DNA of 64,000 nucleotides from Eriocheir sinensis (taxonomy: Eukaryota; Arthropoda; Malacostraca; Decapoda; Varunidae), in the NCBI RefSeq assembly GCF_024679095.1, contig NC_066568.1, positions 3,607,718 to 3,671,717 of the forward strand, read 5' to 3'. The position numbers were made by a program, and so were the translations under genes. Below the pieces are notes generated by a model. It did no database searches. It saw only the letters and a program-made list of their open reading frames with translations, and was not told the DNA's origin. Positions 11,405-24,065 of the stretch are shown here, in pieces (position 1 is the stretch's first letter; each line of letters opens with the position of its first letter).

Positions 11405-11604
11405 GAGGCTCAATAAAGGAACAATAATAAGCGACGTAATACCCTAGTCAGATCGTAGACAAAAGATTTTCCTTACAGCGACGAGTCTCGACCTTCACGG
11501 CATATATTTGCAAATCTCCGTATTCAGGGCCGATGCTGAACGTAGAGGCATTAGAGGGCGTAGCTTTAGCCTAATGTGACCCACCGACCACCAAACGGCA
11601 GCAG

Positions 11605-11642
<38 letters not shown>

Positions 11643-11934
11643 CTATTTGTATTTACGCAGGATGGAGTCATGTACGTATATCCTGTATTTTACCACTTTT
11701 TTACCGTCTAGAATTCCTACAAACTTGTGTATAGTACGTTTGACACACATAGTTTCGTTTGGTAAAGCAGTATTCGTGTGTGTGTGTGTGTGTGTGTTTT
11801 CGTTAGCCAAGTCCCTCGGTCAAATCTGTTTGATGTCTAAAGCAAACAGTTATGACGATGTGAGTTTGAGGTGACTGCTGTGTCCTGCTGTCTTTTGCTA
11901 CTGCCGCTGCTGTTTAAACCTCCTTGTACAGTAC

Positions 11935-12420
11935 TATAAGAGGTGGAGGTGGGCCGTAGAGAACCGTAGAGAACTGAAACCGTGAATACTGGAAAACAAG
12001 CATACAGAATTAAGAGAACCCTGCATATTGTCATGGGTTACTTGTAGAAAACTAACAACTTGCATATTTGGTTGCGTAATGGTGTAGAAACTATGCAACC
12101 CCTGCCTACGTATGGGATGAGAACATGGATAGAGAACTGTGAAACCCTGTATATTGTCATGGGGCACTCGTAGAAAACTAACAACTTGAATATTTGGGTG
12201 CGTAATGGTGTAGAAACTATGCAACCCCTGCCTACGTATGGGATGAGAACATGGATAGAGAACCTGTATGTTGTCATGGGTTCACTCATAGAAAACTAAC
12301 AACTTGAATATTTGGTTGCGTAATGGTGTAGAAACCTATGCAACCCCTGCCTTCGTATGGGATGAGAACATGGATAGAGAACTGTGAAACCCTGTACTTT
12401 TGGGGTGGGTGTGAGCATAG
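11935..12420. repeat. about 120-bp tandem repeat, 3 copies
   Basis: CTATGCAACCCCTGCC recurs at 12091, 12217 and 12336 with shared GGGATGAGAACATGGATAG, ATTGTCATGGG and AAAACTAACAACTTG blocks. The frames over it read the repeat and show no protein family. Confidence 0.8.
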
Positions 12421-13145
12421 GAAATTGAGACCCTATATATCATGGTGGTTTTCTGAGAGAGACTGTGGATATTGGGATGGGTATGCGCTTACGAGAACTG
12501 AAACCTTTGAAATCGAGGAGAAAACACCGAAAAATAACTAAAAAAACGTGGATATTAGAGTGGATGTGCGCTTACGAGAACTGGCACCCTAGAAATTGAA
12601 TAGAAAACACACCCAAGGATAACTAAAAACCATGTATATTGTGGGTTCAACATGAGACAACGTAATATTCAGTCGAGAAGTTCGTAGATGTATGTGTGAA
12701 CTGCGGATATTGAGGTGGGTGTGAACTTACGAGAACTGAAACCCCTGAAATCGAGGAGAAAAACCACCCAAAGTTCACTTGAAACCATGTATAGTGTGGG
12801 TTCAACTTGAGATTACGCAATATTCAGTCGAGAAGTTCGTAGACGAATGTGAAGCGTGAGTTATGGATATTGTGGTGGGTTTGCACTTACGAGAACTGAA
12901 ACCCAGGAGAAAACACACCCAAAGATGACTAGAAACCATGTATGTATAGTGTGGGTTCAACATGAGAATACATTAGGTCAAGAAATGCGTAGATATATGT
13001 GAAGCGTGAATTATGGATATTGAGGTGGGTTTGCACTTACAAGAACTGAAACCCAGGAGAAAACACACCCAAAGATGACTAGAAACCATGTATGTATAGT
13101 GTGGGTTTAACATGAGGCTATATAATCGATCGAGAAGTGCGTCAA
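12421..13145. repeat. 150-156 bp degenerate tandem repeat, at least 4 copies
   Basis: GTGGGTTCAA (one copy GTGGGTTTAA) recurs at about 12641, 12795, 12951 and 13101, with CTTACGAGAACTGAAACCC, GAGAAAACACACCCAAAG and AGAAACCATGTAT between. It follows the 120-bp array and shares the GAGAACTG-AAACC theme with it. Confidence 0.8.
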
Positions 13146-13334
13146 CTCATGTGAACCGCTACGCAAATCAGCTGTAAATATTCCTGTAAATAGAATGCCA
13201 GTTACGTACCAACACTCAAAGCTTTACTCTGATTTTTTTATCGTCTCGTGTCGTAGCTAAACTCCGAAGGCTAAAAAAAAGCGATTAATGTTACCGATCA
13301 ACAGGCATGGGTTAGGGCGACTATTTTCTGCATG

Positions 13335-13377
<43 letters not shown>

Positions 13378-13822
13378 AGGTTCGATTTAGGGTCGTATGT
13401 GCGTGTGTGTGTGTGTGTGCGGGTTTGATTTAGGGTCCTGTGTGCGTGTGTGTGTGTCATTGCTTGCATAATTAGGCTTAACATGAAACGTAAATCGCGT
13501 CCAAACTTATCCAAGCGTAATCCTGGCATACGAAATCCGTTCATCATTGACTGTGTTTAGAAACGTAATAATAATGATAATAATAATGATAATAATAGTA
13601 ATAAAAAAGGCATTCTCGTTTAGCGTAAAAGATGTTTGAAAATTATGTATACGTATGTGTGTGTGTGTGTTTGTTTGTTTGGTGACGTAATAGATTCTAC
13701 GTCCGTCAAAGTATAAACAAACGAAGGAATTAAACGTTGAATGCATCAGAATTCGATTATAAGAAAGGAATGCTGCGAAAAACTGTGGAACGCTCTTGTA
13801 TGAAGACGTGTTTGTATCTGTT

Positions 13823-13878
<56 letters not shown>

Positions 13879-14399
13879 AAAGTATGCAATAGATTCCACG
13901 TCGAAGTATAAACGCATGAAGAAACACCCCATAGAAAGCACATAAGCATCTGTCGGAAGCAAGAAAAGAGAACAAAATCACGGAAAATTTTTTGTTACGT
14001 AAAAGATTTTAGAAGAACAGTGACTTTAAACTTCTCGTCCTCCTCGTTGTTGTTGTTGTTGCAGAAGAGTTACGTTACGTCGTTTATAATTGAAGAGTTT
14101 ATACCCTAGAGTCCGACCCCCGACCGATAAAATTCCTGCGGGTTTTTGTGCCTATCAGTCCATTGTGAGGCGAAGAGCGACTGTACGTGATGTAGTGTTT
14201 TTGTAGCGGTTCATTTTAAAGCGTTCGGGTAACTTGTATCCGAGAATTTATGCTTATACGTTTACCGAGATTTATTATTTTTCCTTCAATAGCGCAGAGG
14301 GAATTATGATACAGATTTCTTTTAAACCATTCAGTATAGGGTAACTTATATAACTGTGAATTTTTGCTTAACCGAGATTGATTTTTTTTCTTTTAATAG
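13146..14399. other. gene-free AT-rich stretch with (GT)n runs
   Basis: (GT)n tracts at about 13337-13372, 13403-13420, 13655-13668 and 13826-13877, and an AAT-rich tract near 13567-13603. No gene is supported. Confidence 0.6.
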
Positions 14400-14668
14400 C
14401 ACTGTGAGGGTAAATTTTGATAAGCGATTCCTTTTACGATGGCTTTCAATGTTACTTCCAGCTGTGATTTTTGCTTACGTTTTCACTGGGTTAATTTCTT
14501 CCTTTAATAGAACCATCAGAGGAAATTTTGATATGCGATTCCTTTTACGATGGCCTTCAATGTTACTTCCAGCTGTGATTTTTGCTTATGTTTTCACTGG
14601 CTTAATTTCTTCCTTTAACAGAACCATCAGAGGAAATTTTGATAAGCGATTCCTTTTAAAATAACCCT
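14400..14668. repeat. 111-bp tandem repeat, about 2.5 copies
   Basis: GCGATTCCTTTTA recurs at 14424, 14535 and 14646 with TCAATGTTACTTCCAGCTG and TTCTTCCTTTAA in between. The unit is 37 codons, which explains the repetitive 102-aa frame. Confidence 0.82.
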
Positions 14669-15046
14669 CAATGTTACCCTTGCCCTGAGTAGTGTAATTT
14701 ATTTTCTATTTCCTGACCCTCGGAAAAAAATACTGGAAGAGAATGAGATGTATGACAAACGCTAGATACGGTATGACCCAAGAGAGCGAGTGTTTTGGAC
14801 AAGGGTGCTGCGAATGTTTCTTTGTCTGGGGTCAGTTCCTAAGAATACACGAGAGGCATTGATTCACCCCCAAAGGTCCTGTGCTTTAAGATATAACTCC
14901 TAGTGGAAATGCGTTGCTCCCTGTGAGGTAAGCGACATGGGGTACTCTTTTATTTCTCCCCCCTTAACTAGCGCCGCCTGACTTGAGTTTGTGGCAAGAC
15001 GTTAATGATTTTAGAGTGGAATTCGGTACATGTTCATCTTTTTCCG

Positions 15047-16200
15047 ATTCTGTCTGGTCCAAGATTTTAACAACCTCACATGGGGCTTAATTTTTCCCTC
15101 CTGCCTTATCTAGTGCTACCCTGGCTTGAGTTTGATTCTGTCTGGTCCAAGATTTTAACAACCTCACATGGGGCTTAATTTTTCCCTCCTGCCTTATCTA
15201 GTGCTACCCTGGCTTGAGTTTGGGGCTAGACGTTAATGATTTTAGAGTGGAATTCGGTACATGTTCACCTTTTTCTGATTCTGTCTAGTCTGAGATTTTA
15301 ACGACCTCACTTGGGGCTTAATTTTTCCCTCCTGCCTTATCTAGTGCTACCCTGGCTTGAGTTTGTGGCAAGACGTTAATGATTTTAGAGTGGAATTCGG
15401 TACATATCCACCTTTTTCTGATTCTGTATAACCTGAGATTTTAAAGTAGTTTCACATGGAGCACTGCAATCATCCTGCCTTCATTGCTGCCTGGCGTGAG
15501 TTTCTGGCAAGTTTTTAATAAGTTCTGAGTTTAATTAGTACATATATTCACCCTTTTCCAAGTTCCGTTTAGCCTAAAACTTAAGAGATGGCTTCACTCA
15601 CGCCCCTGTCTCAAATCCCAGGCTGTATGTATGGAGAAAGATATACGGTATCCTCCTAATTTTGTCACACATATAAGGCTTGCTCAGGATTTTCCACCAT
15701 TCAGAATTCCGTCTTGCCGCAAACCTAAAGGCAACTCCACATTTTGTTCCCTCCCGCCTAACTTTTTCAGCATTATCGAACTTGTAAGAATTCTGTGAAC
15801 CACTTACTCCTTACATTTTTTCTGTGGTTAGTTTTTAATAAGTTCTGAATGGAGTTAGTGGATATTCACCTTTCTGCCACAAACCTAAAATCAACTCCAC
15901 ATTTTGTTCCCTCCCGCTTAACTTTTTCTGTGTTATCGAACTTGTAAGAATTCTGTGAACCACTTACTCCTCACATTTTTTCTGTGGTTAGGTTTTGATA
16001 AGCTCTGAATGGAGTTAGTGCATATTCACCTTTCTGCCACAAACCTAAAATCAACTCCACATTTTGTTCCCTCCCGCCTAACTTTTTCTGCATTATTGAA
16101 CTTGTAAGAATTCTGTGAACCACTTACTCCTAACATTTTTTCTGTGGTTAGGTTTTGATAAGTTCTGAATGGAGTTAGTGCATATTCACTTTTCCGTAAG
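15047..16200. repeat. two adjacent degenerate tandem repeats (86/142 bp and 160 bp)
   Basis: First block: GATTCTGTCTGGTCC-like starts at 15048, 15134 and 15276 with TTTTTCCCTCCTGCC and GCTACCCTGGCTTGAG. Second block: CTCCACATTTTGTTCCCTCC at 15735, 15895 and 16055, an exact 160-bp period, with GAATTCTGTGAACCACTTAC. No gene is evident in 14669-16570. Confidence 0.8.
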
Positions 16201-16570
16201 TTCCGTCTACCCCAAAACTTAAAGGCGTCTTCATCCAGTCTCTCACCCCACACTGTACGCTCGGAAAAAGATACGTTCCTCCGAGTCGATCAGTTTATCA
16301 TGTGGTTCAAGAAGTGGGAAAACCTCTACGACATTGTTAATATATCTTTTCTTATGTTAGTTTGTAATTTTGTTGTGATTTGTATAGTAGTTCTTATGAT
16401 GTGTTTTTAATCCACCCCATAGTCCAGTGTGCTGTGTTGTGTGTATATATCATGAGTTTTTATTAGCAGGGAGCTCTCAACGCTGCTTCTATGGTTTCTC
16501 GGTAGGGGGCAACAGTGGTCTCATTGGTCGAGGTCCGTTGCAAGAGACTCAACTCAAAGCAACGGGACCA

Positions 16571-17115
16571 TTCAACCCGTCCGCTGCGATTTGCACGGAT
16601 TTCGCCCTCACTGGTAGCCTGGTAACATACACTCCCAGGTCTTTCTCTGCCTCTGGTGGATAGTGGAGTGTTTCCCATGTGGTATTGGTGTGCTGGATAT
16701 CCCTTCACTGGTAGCCTGGTAACATACACTCCCAGGTCTTTCTCTGCCTCTGTGGTGGATAGTGGAGTGTTTCCCATGTGGTATTGGTGTGCTGGATATC
16801 CCTTCACTGGTAGCCTGGTAACATACACTCCCAGGTCTTTCTCTGCCTCTGTGGTGGATAGTGGAGTGTTTCCCATGTGGTATTGGTGTGCTGGATATCC
16901 CTTCACTGGTAGCCTGGTAACATACACTCCCAGGACTTTCTCTGCCTCTGTGGTGGATAGAGGAGTGTTTCCCATGTGGTATTGGTATGCTGGATATCCC
17001 CTCCCAAGGTGCAGGACTTTACATTTTTCCTCATTGAATTGTAGCAGCCACTTTTTGCTCCATTCCTGTAGCTTGGTGATGTCTTCTTGTAGGAAATCCG
17101 CAGTCAAGGGGTTAA
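16571..17115 (-). mobile_element. TTAA-type element with RT-derived 99-bp repeat, 4 copies
   Basis: Begins TTCAACCCGTCCGCTGCGA (first TTAA degenerate) and ends CGCAGTCAAGGGGTTAA at 17115. On the minus strand it reads a non-LTR reverse transcriptase segment (LQEW, EEKCKVLHLG) once, then repeats of YHMGNTPLSTTEAEKDLGVY. TTTCCCATGTGG marks units at 16670, 16769, 16868 and 16967. It cannot encode a complete RT. Confidence 0.75.
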
Positions 17116-18250
17116 TAGGTATACTGTGCTGCCCTCTGTGTGTGGTTTTGAGAGTTTCCTATTTGCAACACCATGAATTTTTTTTTGTATATTTGTAACT
17201 ATTTTTTGGGGAAGGTTTCTTGTGAGTTGAATCATGACTGTTTTTTTTATGATCTAGTCCATGAATACTTTTTGGTAGTGATTTACAAATGTGATTTTCT
17301 TGCGTCCGCGTAAAATTCTCATTATTTTGTATTTTCTGATTTACTTTTTCCGCATTATCGTAACTTATAAGAACTCTGTGAACCACTTGCGTACTCTTAA
17401 CAACTTTTCTACTTCTTTTTACATCATTATATATATTTTTTGACATGTTGACCACTTAACATTTTCAGCTGGTTGTCTTTTTATTTTATTTTACATTTTT
17501 ACATTTTACATTTTTTCCTTTTTTTACATTTTTTTACACTTTCAACATTTTCTTTAATTCTTCCCGTGCTGTCATCGCTGTTCCTGCTGTCATCGCTGTT
17601 CCTGCTGTCCACTGCCGCCTCGCTTCCAACCCCTGCTGTGATCTTTATTTTATTTTATTTTTTATTTTTATTTATTTATTTTTACAACAAAGGAGACGGC
17701 TCAAGGGCAACAAAAAGCCCGCAACTCACCGCTCCTTTTTCTATTTTTTTAATTTTTTTTACAAGTTTCCATTTTTACTTCTATTTATTTTCCTTTTTTT
17801 TCGTTTTTTTTCTTTTATCTTCATTTTTGGAGGGTGGTCTTTATTTTTTGCTTACTTCTATTACTGTTTTTCCTTTTCTTTTTCTTTTTTCTATTTTTTT
17901 TTACTCAATTCCATGTTTCCTTTAATTTCTTTCCCTATTTTTTCTTTTTCTTTTTTTTCTTTTATCTCCGTTTTTTGAGGGGCGGCCATGCTCAGCGACG
18001 TAAATTTTACACATGTACATAGGCCTATTTCATTCCCGTGCTGTCATCGCTGTTCCTGCTGTCCACTTCCGCCTCAATTCCTACCCCCGCTGTGCTACTA
18101 AACGCCCCACAAGCTAAAATTTCCCCCCCACGACTTAAACCAAAAAATCCACAAACCTTCTCAAAAAGTGCCGAGGCGAAAAAGATTATAATTATCACGT
18201 AACCGATGAATTAGCCTCAAATGACCTGGTATGTGATGACCCTTGTGTGA
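17116..18250. other. T-rich gene-free stretch
   Basis: Long T-runs, with two partial copies of a CCGTGCTGTCATCGCTGTTC block near 17568 and 18036. A dispersed CTCAAGGGC repeat copy sits at 17681-17738. The frames are compositional. Confidence 0.6.
17681..17738 (+). mobile_element. dispersed CTCAAGGGC repeat, copy 3
   Basis: AACAAAGGAGACGGCTCAAG, then GGCAACAAAAAGCCCGCAAC and TCACCGCTCC. A short, intact-looking copy of the family. Confidence 0.65.
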
Positions 18251-18271
18251 TTAACGGGCAGGGGTATATAC

Positions 18272-18274
<3 letters not shown>

Positions 18275-18311
<37 letters not shown>

Positions 18312-18365
18312 GGTTGTACAGAAATAGGGCAAATAAGTACTATAAAAATGATTGTTATGTTGTTG

Positions 18366-18428
<63 letters not shown>
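18275..18428. repeat. (GT)n and (GA)n microsatellites
   Basis: A (GT)n run at 18275-18309 and a (GA)n run at 18370-18428, separated by about 60 bp of unique sequence. Confidence 0.95.
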
Positions 18429-18429
<1 letters not shown>

Positions 18430-18489
18430 CTATATTATACACATATGATTAATAGGTAACATAATTAAACTGGAGCTTATTAAAGAGAG

Positions 18490-18775
18490 AAACAAGATAA
18501 AGAAAAGAGATAAGAAAGAGAGAAAGCTAGCAAGAGAAAGAAAGAAAGAAAGAGAGAGAAATGGATGTAAAAAAAGCAAGAGAAAGAAAGAAAGAGAAAT
18601 GGATGTAAAAAAAGCAAGAGAAAGAAAGAAAGAGAGAGAAATGGATGTAAAAAAAGCAAGAGAAAGAAAGAAAGAGAGAGAAATGGATGTAAAAAAAGCA
18701 AGAGAAAGAAAGAAAGAGAGAGAAATGGATGTAAAAAAACAAGAGAAAGAAAGAAAGAGAGAAATTGATGTAAAA
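18490..18775. repeat. 42-bp purine minisatellite
   Basis: ATGGATGTAAAAAAAGC followed by AGAGAAAGAAAGAAAGAG recurs at 18561, 18599, 18641, 18683 and 18725. The first period is 38 bp and the rest 42 bp. Confidence 0.9.
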
Positions 18776-19125
18776 AATGTATCGGAGTTCTCGCATAACA
18801 TTATTGAACCAGCAACATTTACGATGACTACAATATGTGCCTTGTTGATGCTTGTACATACATAATACATACTACTACTATTATTGCTACATACAATGGG
18901 TGACTCGAGCTGTATGTATACGTTAGCCATGCACCGAGTGTTATATACATAGACATATAATATATCAATAAAACTATGTGATTTACTGCGTGTTTGAATC
19001 CCTGTTTGAATCCCTTTGTTGATAGTCAAGAGGGTGGAAGTCTTGTATAGAAAAGCACTATACTATTTTTCCTATGTTTTAATCTCTCTGGATAGTTGAG
19101 GGATGAAGAAAGTACTTGTCATCTC

Positions 19126-20761
19126 TTAAACCCGTCCGCTGCGATTGGCACGGATTTCGCCCTCACTGGTAGCCTGGTAACATGTACTCCCAGGTCTTTC
19201 TCTGCCTCTGTGGTGGATAGTGGAGTGTTTCCCATGTGGTATTGGTATGCTGGATATCCCTTCACTGGTAGCCTGGTAACATGTACTCCCAGGTCTTTCT
19301 CTGCCTCTGTGGTGGATAGTGGAGTGTTTCCCATGTGGTATTGGTGTGCTGGATATCCCTTCACTGGTAGCCTGGTAACATACACTCCCAGGTCTTTCTC
19401 TGCCTCTGTGGTGGATAGCGGACTGTTTCCCATGTGGTATTGGTATGCTGGATATCCCTTCACCGGTAGGCTGGTAACATGTACTCCCAGGTCTTTCTCT
19501 GCCTCTGTGGTGGATAGTGGAGTGTTTCCCATGTGGTATTGGTATGCTGGATATCCCTTCACTGGTAGCCTGGTAACATATACTCCCAGGTCTTTCTCTG
19601 CCTCTGTGGTGGATAGTGGAGTGTTTCCCATGTGGTATTGGTGTGCTGGATATCCCTTCACTGGTAGCCTGGTAACATATACTCCCAGGTCTTTCTCTGC
19701 CTCTGTGGTGGATAGTGGAGTGTTTCCCATGTGGTATTGGTGTGCTGGATATCCCTTCACTGGTAGCCTGGTAACATACACTCCCAGGTCTTTCTCTGCC
19801 TCTGTGATGGATAGTGGAGTGTTTCCCATGTGGTATTGGTGTGCTGGATATCCCTTCACTGGTAGCCTGGTAACACACACTCCCAGGTCTTTCTCTGCCT
19901 CTGTGGTGGATAGTGGAGTGTTTCCCATGTGGTATTGGTGTGCTGGATATCCCTTCACTGGTAGCCTGGTAACATACACTCCCAGGTCTTTCTCTGCCTC
20001 TGTGGTGGATAGTGGAGTGTTTCCCATGTGGTATTGGTGTGCTGGATATCCCTTCACTGGTAGCCTGGTAACATATACTCCCAGGTCTTTCTCTGCCTCT
20101 GTGATGGATAGTGGAGTGTTTCCCATGTGGTATTGGTGTGCTGGATATCCCTTCACTGGTAGCCTGGTAACATACACTCCCAGGTCTTTCTCTGCCTCTG
20201 TGGTGGATAGTGGAGTGTTTCCCATGTGGTATTGGTGTGCTGGATATCCCTTCACTGGTAGCCTGGTAACATACACTCCCAGGTCTTTCTCTGGCTCTGT
20301 GGTGGATAGTGGAGTGTTTCCCATGTGGTATTGGTGTGCTGGATATCCCTTCACTGGTAGCCTGGTAACATATACTCCCAGGTCTTTCCCTGCCTCTGGG
20401 GTGGATAGTGGAGTGTTTCCCATGTGGTATTGGTGTGCTGGATATCCCTTCACTGGTAGCCTGGTAACATACACTCCCAGGTCTTTCTCTGCCTCTGTGA
20501 TGGATAGTGGAGTGTTTCCCATGTGGTATTGGTGTGCTGGATATCCCTTCACTGGTAGCCTGGTAACATACACTCCCAGGTCTTTCTCTGCCTCTGTGGT
20601 GGATAGTGGAGTGTTTCCCATGTGGTATTGGTGTGCTGGATATCCCCTCCCAAGGTGCAGGACTTTACATTTTTCTTCATTGAATTGTAGCAGCCACTTT
20701 TTGCTCCATTCCTGTAGTTTAGTGATATCTTCTTGTAGGAAATCCGCAGTCAAGGGGTTAA
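19126..20761 (-). mobile_element. TTAA-bounded element with 15 copies of an RT-derived 99-bp repeat
   Basis: Starts TTAAACCCGTCCGCTGCGA at 19126 and ends GCAGTCAAGGGGTTAA at 20761. The reverse complement of the end, TTAACCCCTTGACTGCGGAT, matches the start at TTAACCC and CTGCG, giving an imperfect terminal inverted repeat. Read on the minus strand, the frame enters at the right terminus, passes through LQEW, KKWLLQFN and EEKCKVLHLG (C-terminal half of a non-LTR reverse transcriptase, upstream of the thumb) and then repeats a 33-residue segment containing YHMGNTPLSTTEAEKDLGVY fifteen times (unit markers 19228 to 20614, exact 99-bp steps). Because 99 is divisible by three, both strands are open for over 540 codons. 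The catalytic FADD box is absent, so this is not a functional RT. Confidence 0.82.
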
Positions 20762-21424
20762 GATTCATGGATTACTTCACGACTCGCAGCACGGATTCAC
20801 AAAAGGTAGGTCTTGCTTTACCAGCCTTCTGTCCGTTAATAAACTGTCTTGACCGTTTTTTTAACAACTGAATAAAAAATGAATAAAAGAGTGTATCTCG
20901 AGGTGAGTAGTAAAGTTAATAAAAGAAGGATAAAGTTGAAAATAATAGAGATAATCCATAATATAGTGTAGTACAGCTGGCCTCCATGATGGGCGAGTGG
21001 GGAGCCTCTTCAGCCGACTGGTCAATTTCTATACTTCTTTTTTTTTCATTTGTCTGTGTATGTATGTCTGTTTCTGCCTGTCTTTGTTTCCCATCTGTTT
21101 GTTTGTATGTATGTCTGTTTCTGCCTGTTTGTTTCCCGTCTGTCTATTTCTATGTCTGTTTCTATCTGTCTGTCTGTTTTCTGCTTGTTTATTTGTCTGT
21201 TTGTCTTTGTGTCTGTCTGTTTTTCTCTGTCAGTCTGTTAATTAGTGTGTTTGTATTTATTTTATTGTCTGTTTGTCTGTTAATTAAGGAGTGGCTTTCC
21301 CGTCTCGCTGGTCGTGGGTTCGATCCCCGGCGCCGGCAAAACCTTAATTCCTTGTCCGGATTAATTTCTCATGTGGTCGCGTGGGAGTATAGCAAAGAGG
21401 AAATTCTGGCGTAAAAGAAGTCTT
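20762..21424. other. gene-free stretch with TCTG/TTTG microsatellite and tRNA-like remnant
   Basis: TGTCTGTTTCTGCCTG-type simple sequence covers 21050-21285. At 21308-21337 GGTCGTGGGTTCGATCCCCG matches a tRNA B box/T arm, but no convincing A box or anticodon arm precedes it, so a SINE remnant is likely. Confidence 0.5.
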
Positions 21425-21828
21425 ATGCTGACCCTGTTGTACATAAAAAGAAAAAAAAAAAAATAGCTTCATGTTCATTTGACCTGACCTGACATGACCT
21501 CTCTTGAACGTAAAAAGAAAAAAAAAATAGCTTCATGTTCATTTGACCTGACCTGACCTGACCTCTCTTGTACGTAAAAAATAATAAAAAATAGCTTCAT
21601 GTTCATTTGACCTAACCTGACCTGACCTGACCTCTCTTGTACGTAAAAAGAAAAAAAATAGCTTCATGTTCATTTGACCTAACCTGACCTGACCTCTCGT
21701 TGTACATAAAAAATAATAAAAAATAGCTTCATGTTCATTTGACCTAACCTGACCTGACCTCTCTTGCTGTTGACCCTGTTGTACATAAAAAAAAATAGCT
21801 TCATGTTCATTTGACCTAACCTGACCTA

Positions 21829-21831
<3 letters not shown>
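21425..21831. repeat. 62-72 bp tandem repeat with GACCT pentamers, 6 copies
   Basis: ATAGCTTCATGTTCATTTGA followed by CCTGACCTGACCT or CCTAACCTGACCT recurs about six times between 21460 and 21830, separated by TTGTACATAAAAA-like A-rich linkers. The array passes directly into a (CT)n run. Confidence 0.88.

Positions 21832-21917
<86 letters not shown>
21832..21917. repeat. (CT)n microsatellite
   Basis: About 43 CT dinucleotides. Confidence 0.95.
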
Positions 21918-21920
<3 letters not shown>

Positions 21921-22379
21921 CCATGCATTAAGATATTAAACTAGATAAAGATAGATAAGGAAATAAACACTTAATTAAGGCTGTCATATCCGCTCGAGGG
22001 AAGTTATTTATGTGGTAGTTTTACGAAAAGAAAGCATGGATGATCATAATTTTACGAGGATAACTATAATACTTGAGATTAATGTGGATTTCGATATTTT
22101 TAGAGAAATGACGAAATATTAACCTTCCAAAAGTCGAAATTATGTTTAAAAATGGCTATACTACAAGCTTATAACTTTAATTTTAGAACGATAATTAATG
22201 TTTTCTCTATATATACATTTTCCATATATTCGTTTCTGTACGTTGATTGATAGTTTACTGTTGCAACATATACATTTTCTCCAAACGTTTCTGTGGATAC
22301 ATTTAGCAGGAACAGGAAAAATATCTCTCTGACTCACAAAAGAGGAATTTCCATGCAGGTACGTTTTCCTGTAAAAGGT

Positions 22380-23245
22380 CAAAGGTCAATTTCAGCCTTT
22401 TTAACGGGCCCTAAAAAAGATAACCTCGCAAAACATCAAAATTAGGCTCAATAAAGTGCACTACAAGCTTAACTTTGAATAAAAAAAGAACGCTTGTGTA
22501 TATTTCACTATTCATTAGTGGATGTATAACCGGTAAAAGGATGAATAAAGCCGACCGAGAAAGGAAAGAACAGACAAAATTGGCCGGCCGGGTTATCAGA
22601 GAATTTGCTTAACTATGATACCACGATATATCAACCCTTCAGTACATCAAAATTGGGTTGAATATATCACAATCTTAATTATAAATACAAAACAAGTATC
22701 ATATATATCTTACAAGTTATTAATAGCTATATAACCGGTAAGAAGGGTAATAAATAAGGGAAATCGAGAAATACCAAACCTTTAATATATCAAAATTGGG
22801 CTAAATATATCGTAATCTTACTAAAAGCTACATAACAAGTAAAAACGGTAATAGATTTGGGAAACCGACATATACCAACCCTTTAATACATCAAAATTGG
22901 GTTAATATATCACAAACTTAACTATAAATACAAAACAAATCTCATCTATATCTTAGTTGAAATCGAGAAATACCAAACCTTTAATATATCAAAATTGGGC
23001 TAAATATATCACAAACTTAACTATAAATACAAAACAAATCTCATCTATATCTTACAAGTTATTAATAGCTATATAACAGGTAAAAAGGGTAATAAATAAG
23101 GGAAATCGAGAAATACCAAACCTTTAATACATCAAAATTAGGTTAAATATATCACAAACTTAACTATAAATACAAAACAAGTATCATATATATCTTACAA
23201 GTTATTAATAGCTATATAACAGGTAAAAAGGGTAATAAATAAGAC
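22380..23245. repeat. AT-rich degenerate tandem repeat, about 145-160 bp
   Basis: Blocks such as ACAAGTTATTAATAGCTATA, GGTAAAAAGGGTAATAAATA, GAGAAATACCAAACC and ATCAAAATTGGGCTAAATA recur four to five times in the same order. From 21918 to 22380 the sequence is AT-rich with no recognisable feature. Confidence 0.75.
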
Positions 23246-23530
23246 CACTTGGCAACCCCCACCACCAAACGTAAACACACACACACACGCACACACACAG
23301 ACAGACAGACTCGTGTGTTTCCTGTTTTTCTCTGTAAGTACCGTGTTTTTTGGTCCCTCTGGCATATAAATAAGAAGAAATAGGCTTTATACTTCTAATT
23401 ATGTGGGTATTGGGAAGATATTGGCTGTGGATGTCGAGGAAAATGGGAAAATAGAAGGGTTTTTTGGGGGGGAATTCCCTGTGAGTGAGTCAGAGGTATT
23501 TATTTATTTATTTTTTATTTTATTTTATTC

Positions 23531-23549
23531 TTGGTGTGTGTGTGTGTAC

Positions 23550-23596
<47 letters not shown>

Positions 23597-24023
23597 GGTT
23601 TTCTTATTTTTCTTTTGTTTTCTTCTTTTCTTTTTCTTCTGGTGTGTTCGTACGTGTGTTTGTGTGTGATATTTTCCTTTTTTTTTCTTTTTCTTTTCCT
23701 TCCTCTTCTTCTTCTTCTTCTCCTGCTTCTTCTTCTTCTCCTCATTCTTCTTCTTCTCCTGCTTCTTCTTCTCCTCATTCTTCTTCTGCTCCTTTTTCTT
23801 CTTCTCCTCCTTCTTCTCCTCCTCCTTCTTCTTCCTCCTCGATCCTTCTCCTCCTCCTCCTCCTTCTTAGTGTTCATTCGTATGTGATATTTCCCATATT
23901 TTCCTCCTTTTCTTCTTCTTATTTTCTTTCTTCTGTATCCTGTACGTATACTTGTAAGATATTTTCCTTGTTTTTTCCTGTACGTGTGTGTGTGTGTGTG
24001 TGTGTGTGAGTCAATTATTTCCC

Positions 24024-24063
<40 letters not shown>
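23531..24063. repeat. (GT)n and (CTT/CTC)n tracts
   Basis: GT runs at about 23535-23594, 23983-24008 and 24026-24063, with a CTT/CTC pyrimidine block at about 23690-23870. The Val/Cys-, Ser- and Arg-rich frames are by-products. A further (GT)n at about 24150 is followed by GATTCACCATGGTCTG, a weak match to the SINE body near 11060. Confidence 0.9.

Positions 24064-24065
<2 letters not shown>

Noticed and set aside
19096..20871. 591-codon plus-strand frame over the 99-bp repeat
   Set aside because: It is the complement of the RT-derived frame; open only because the unit is 99 bp. No start context, domain or splice support.
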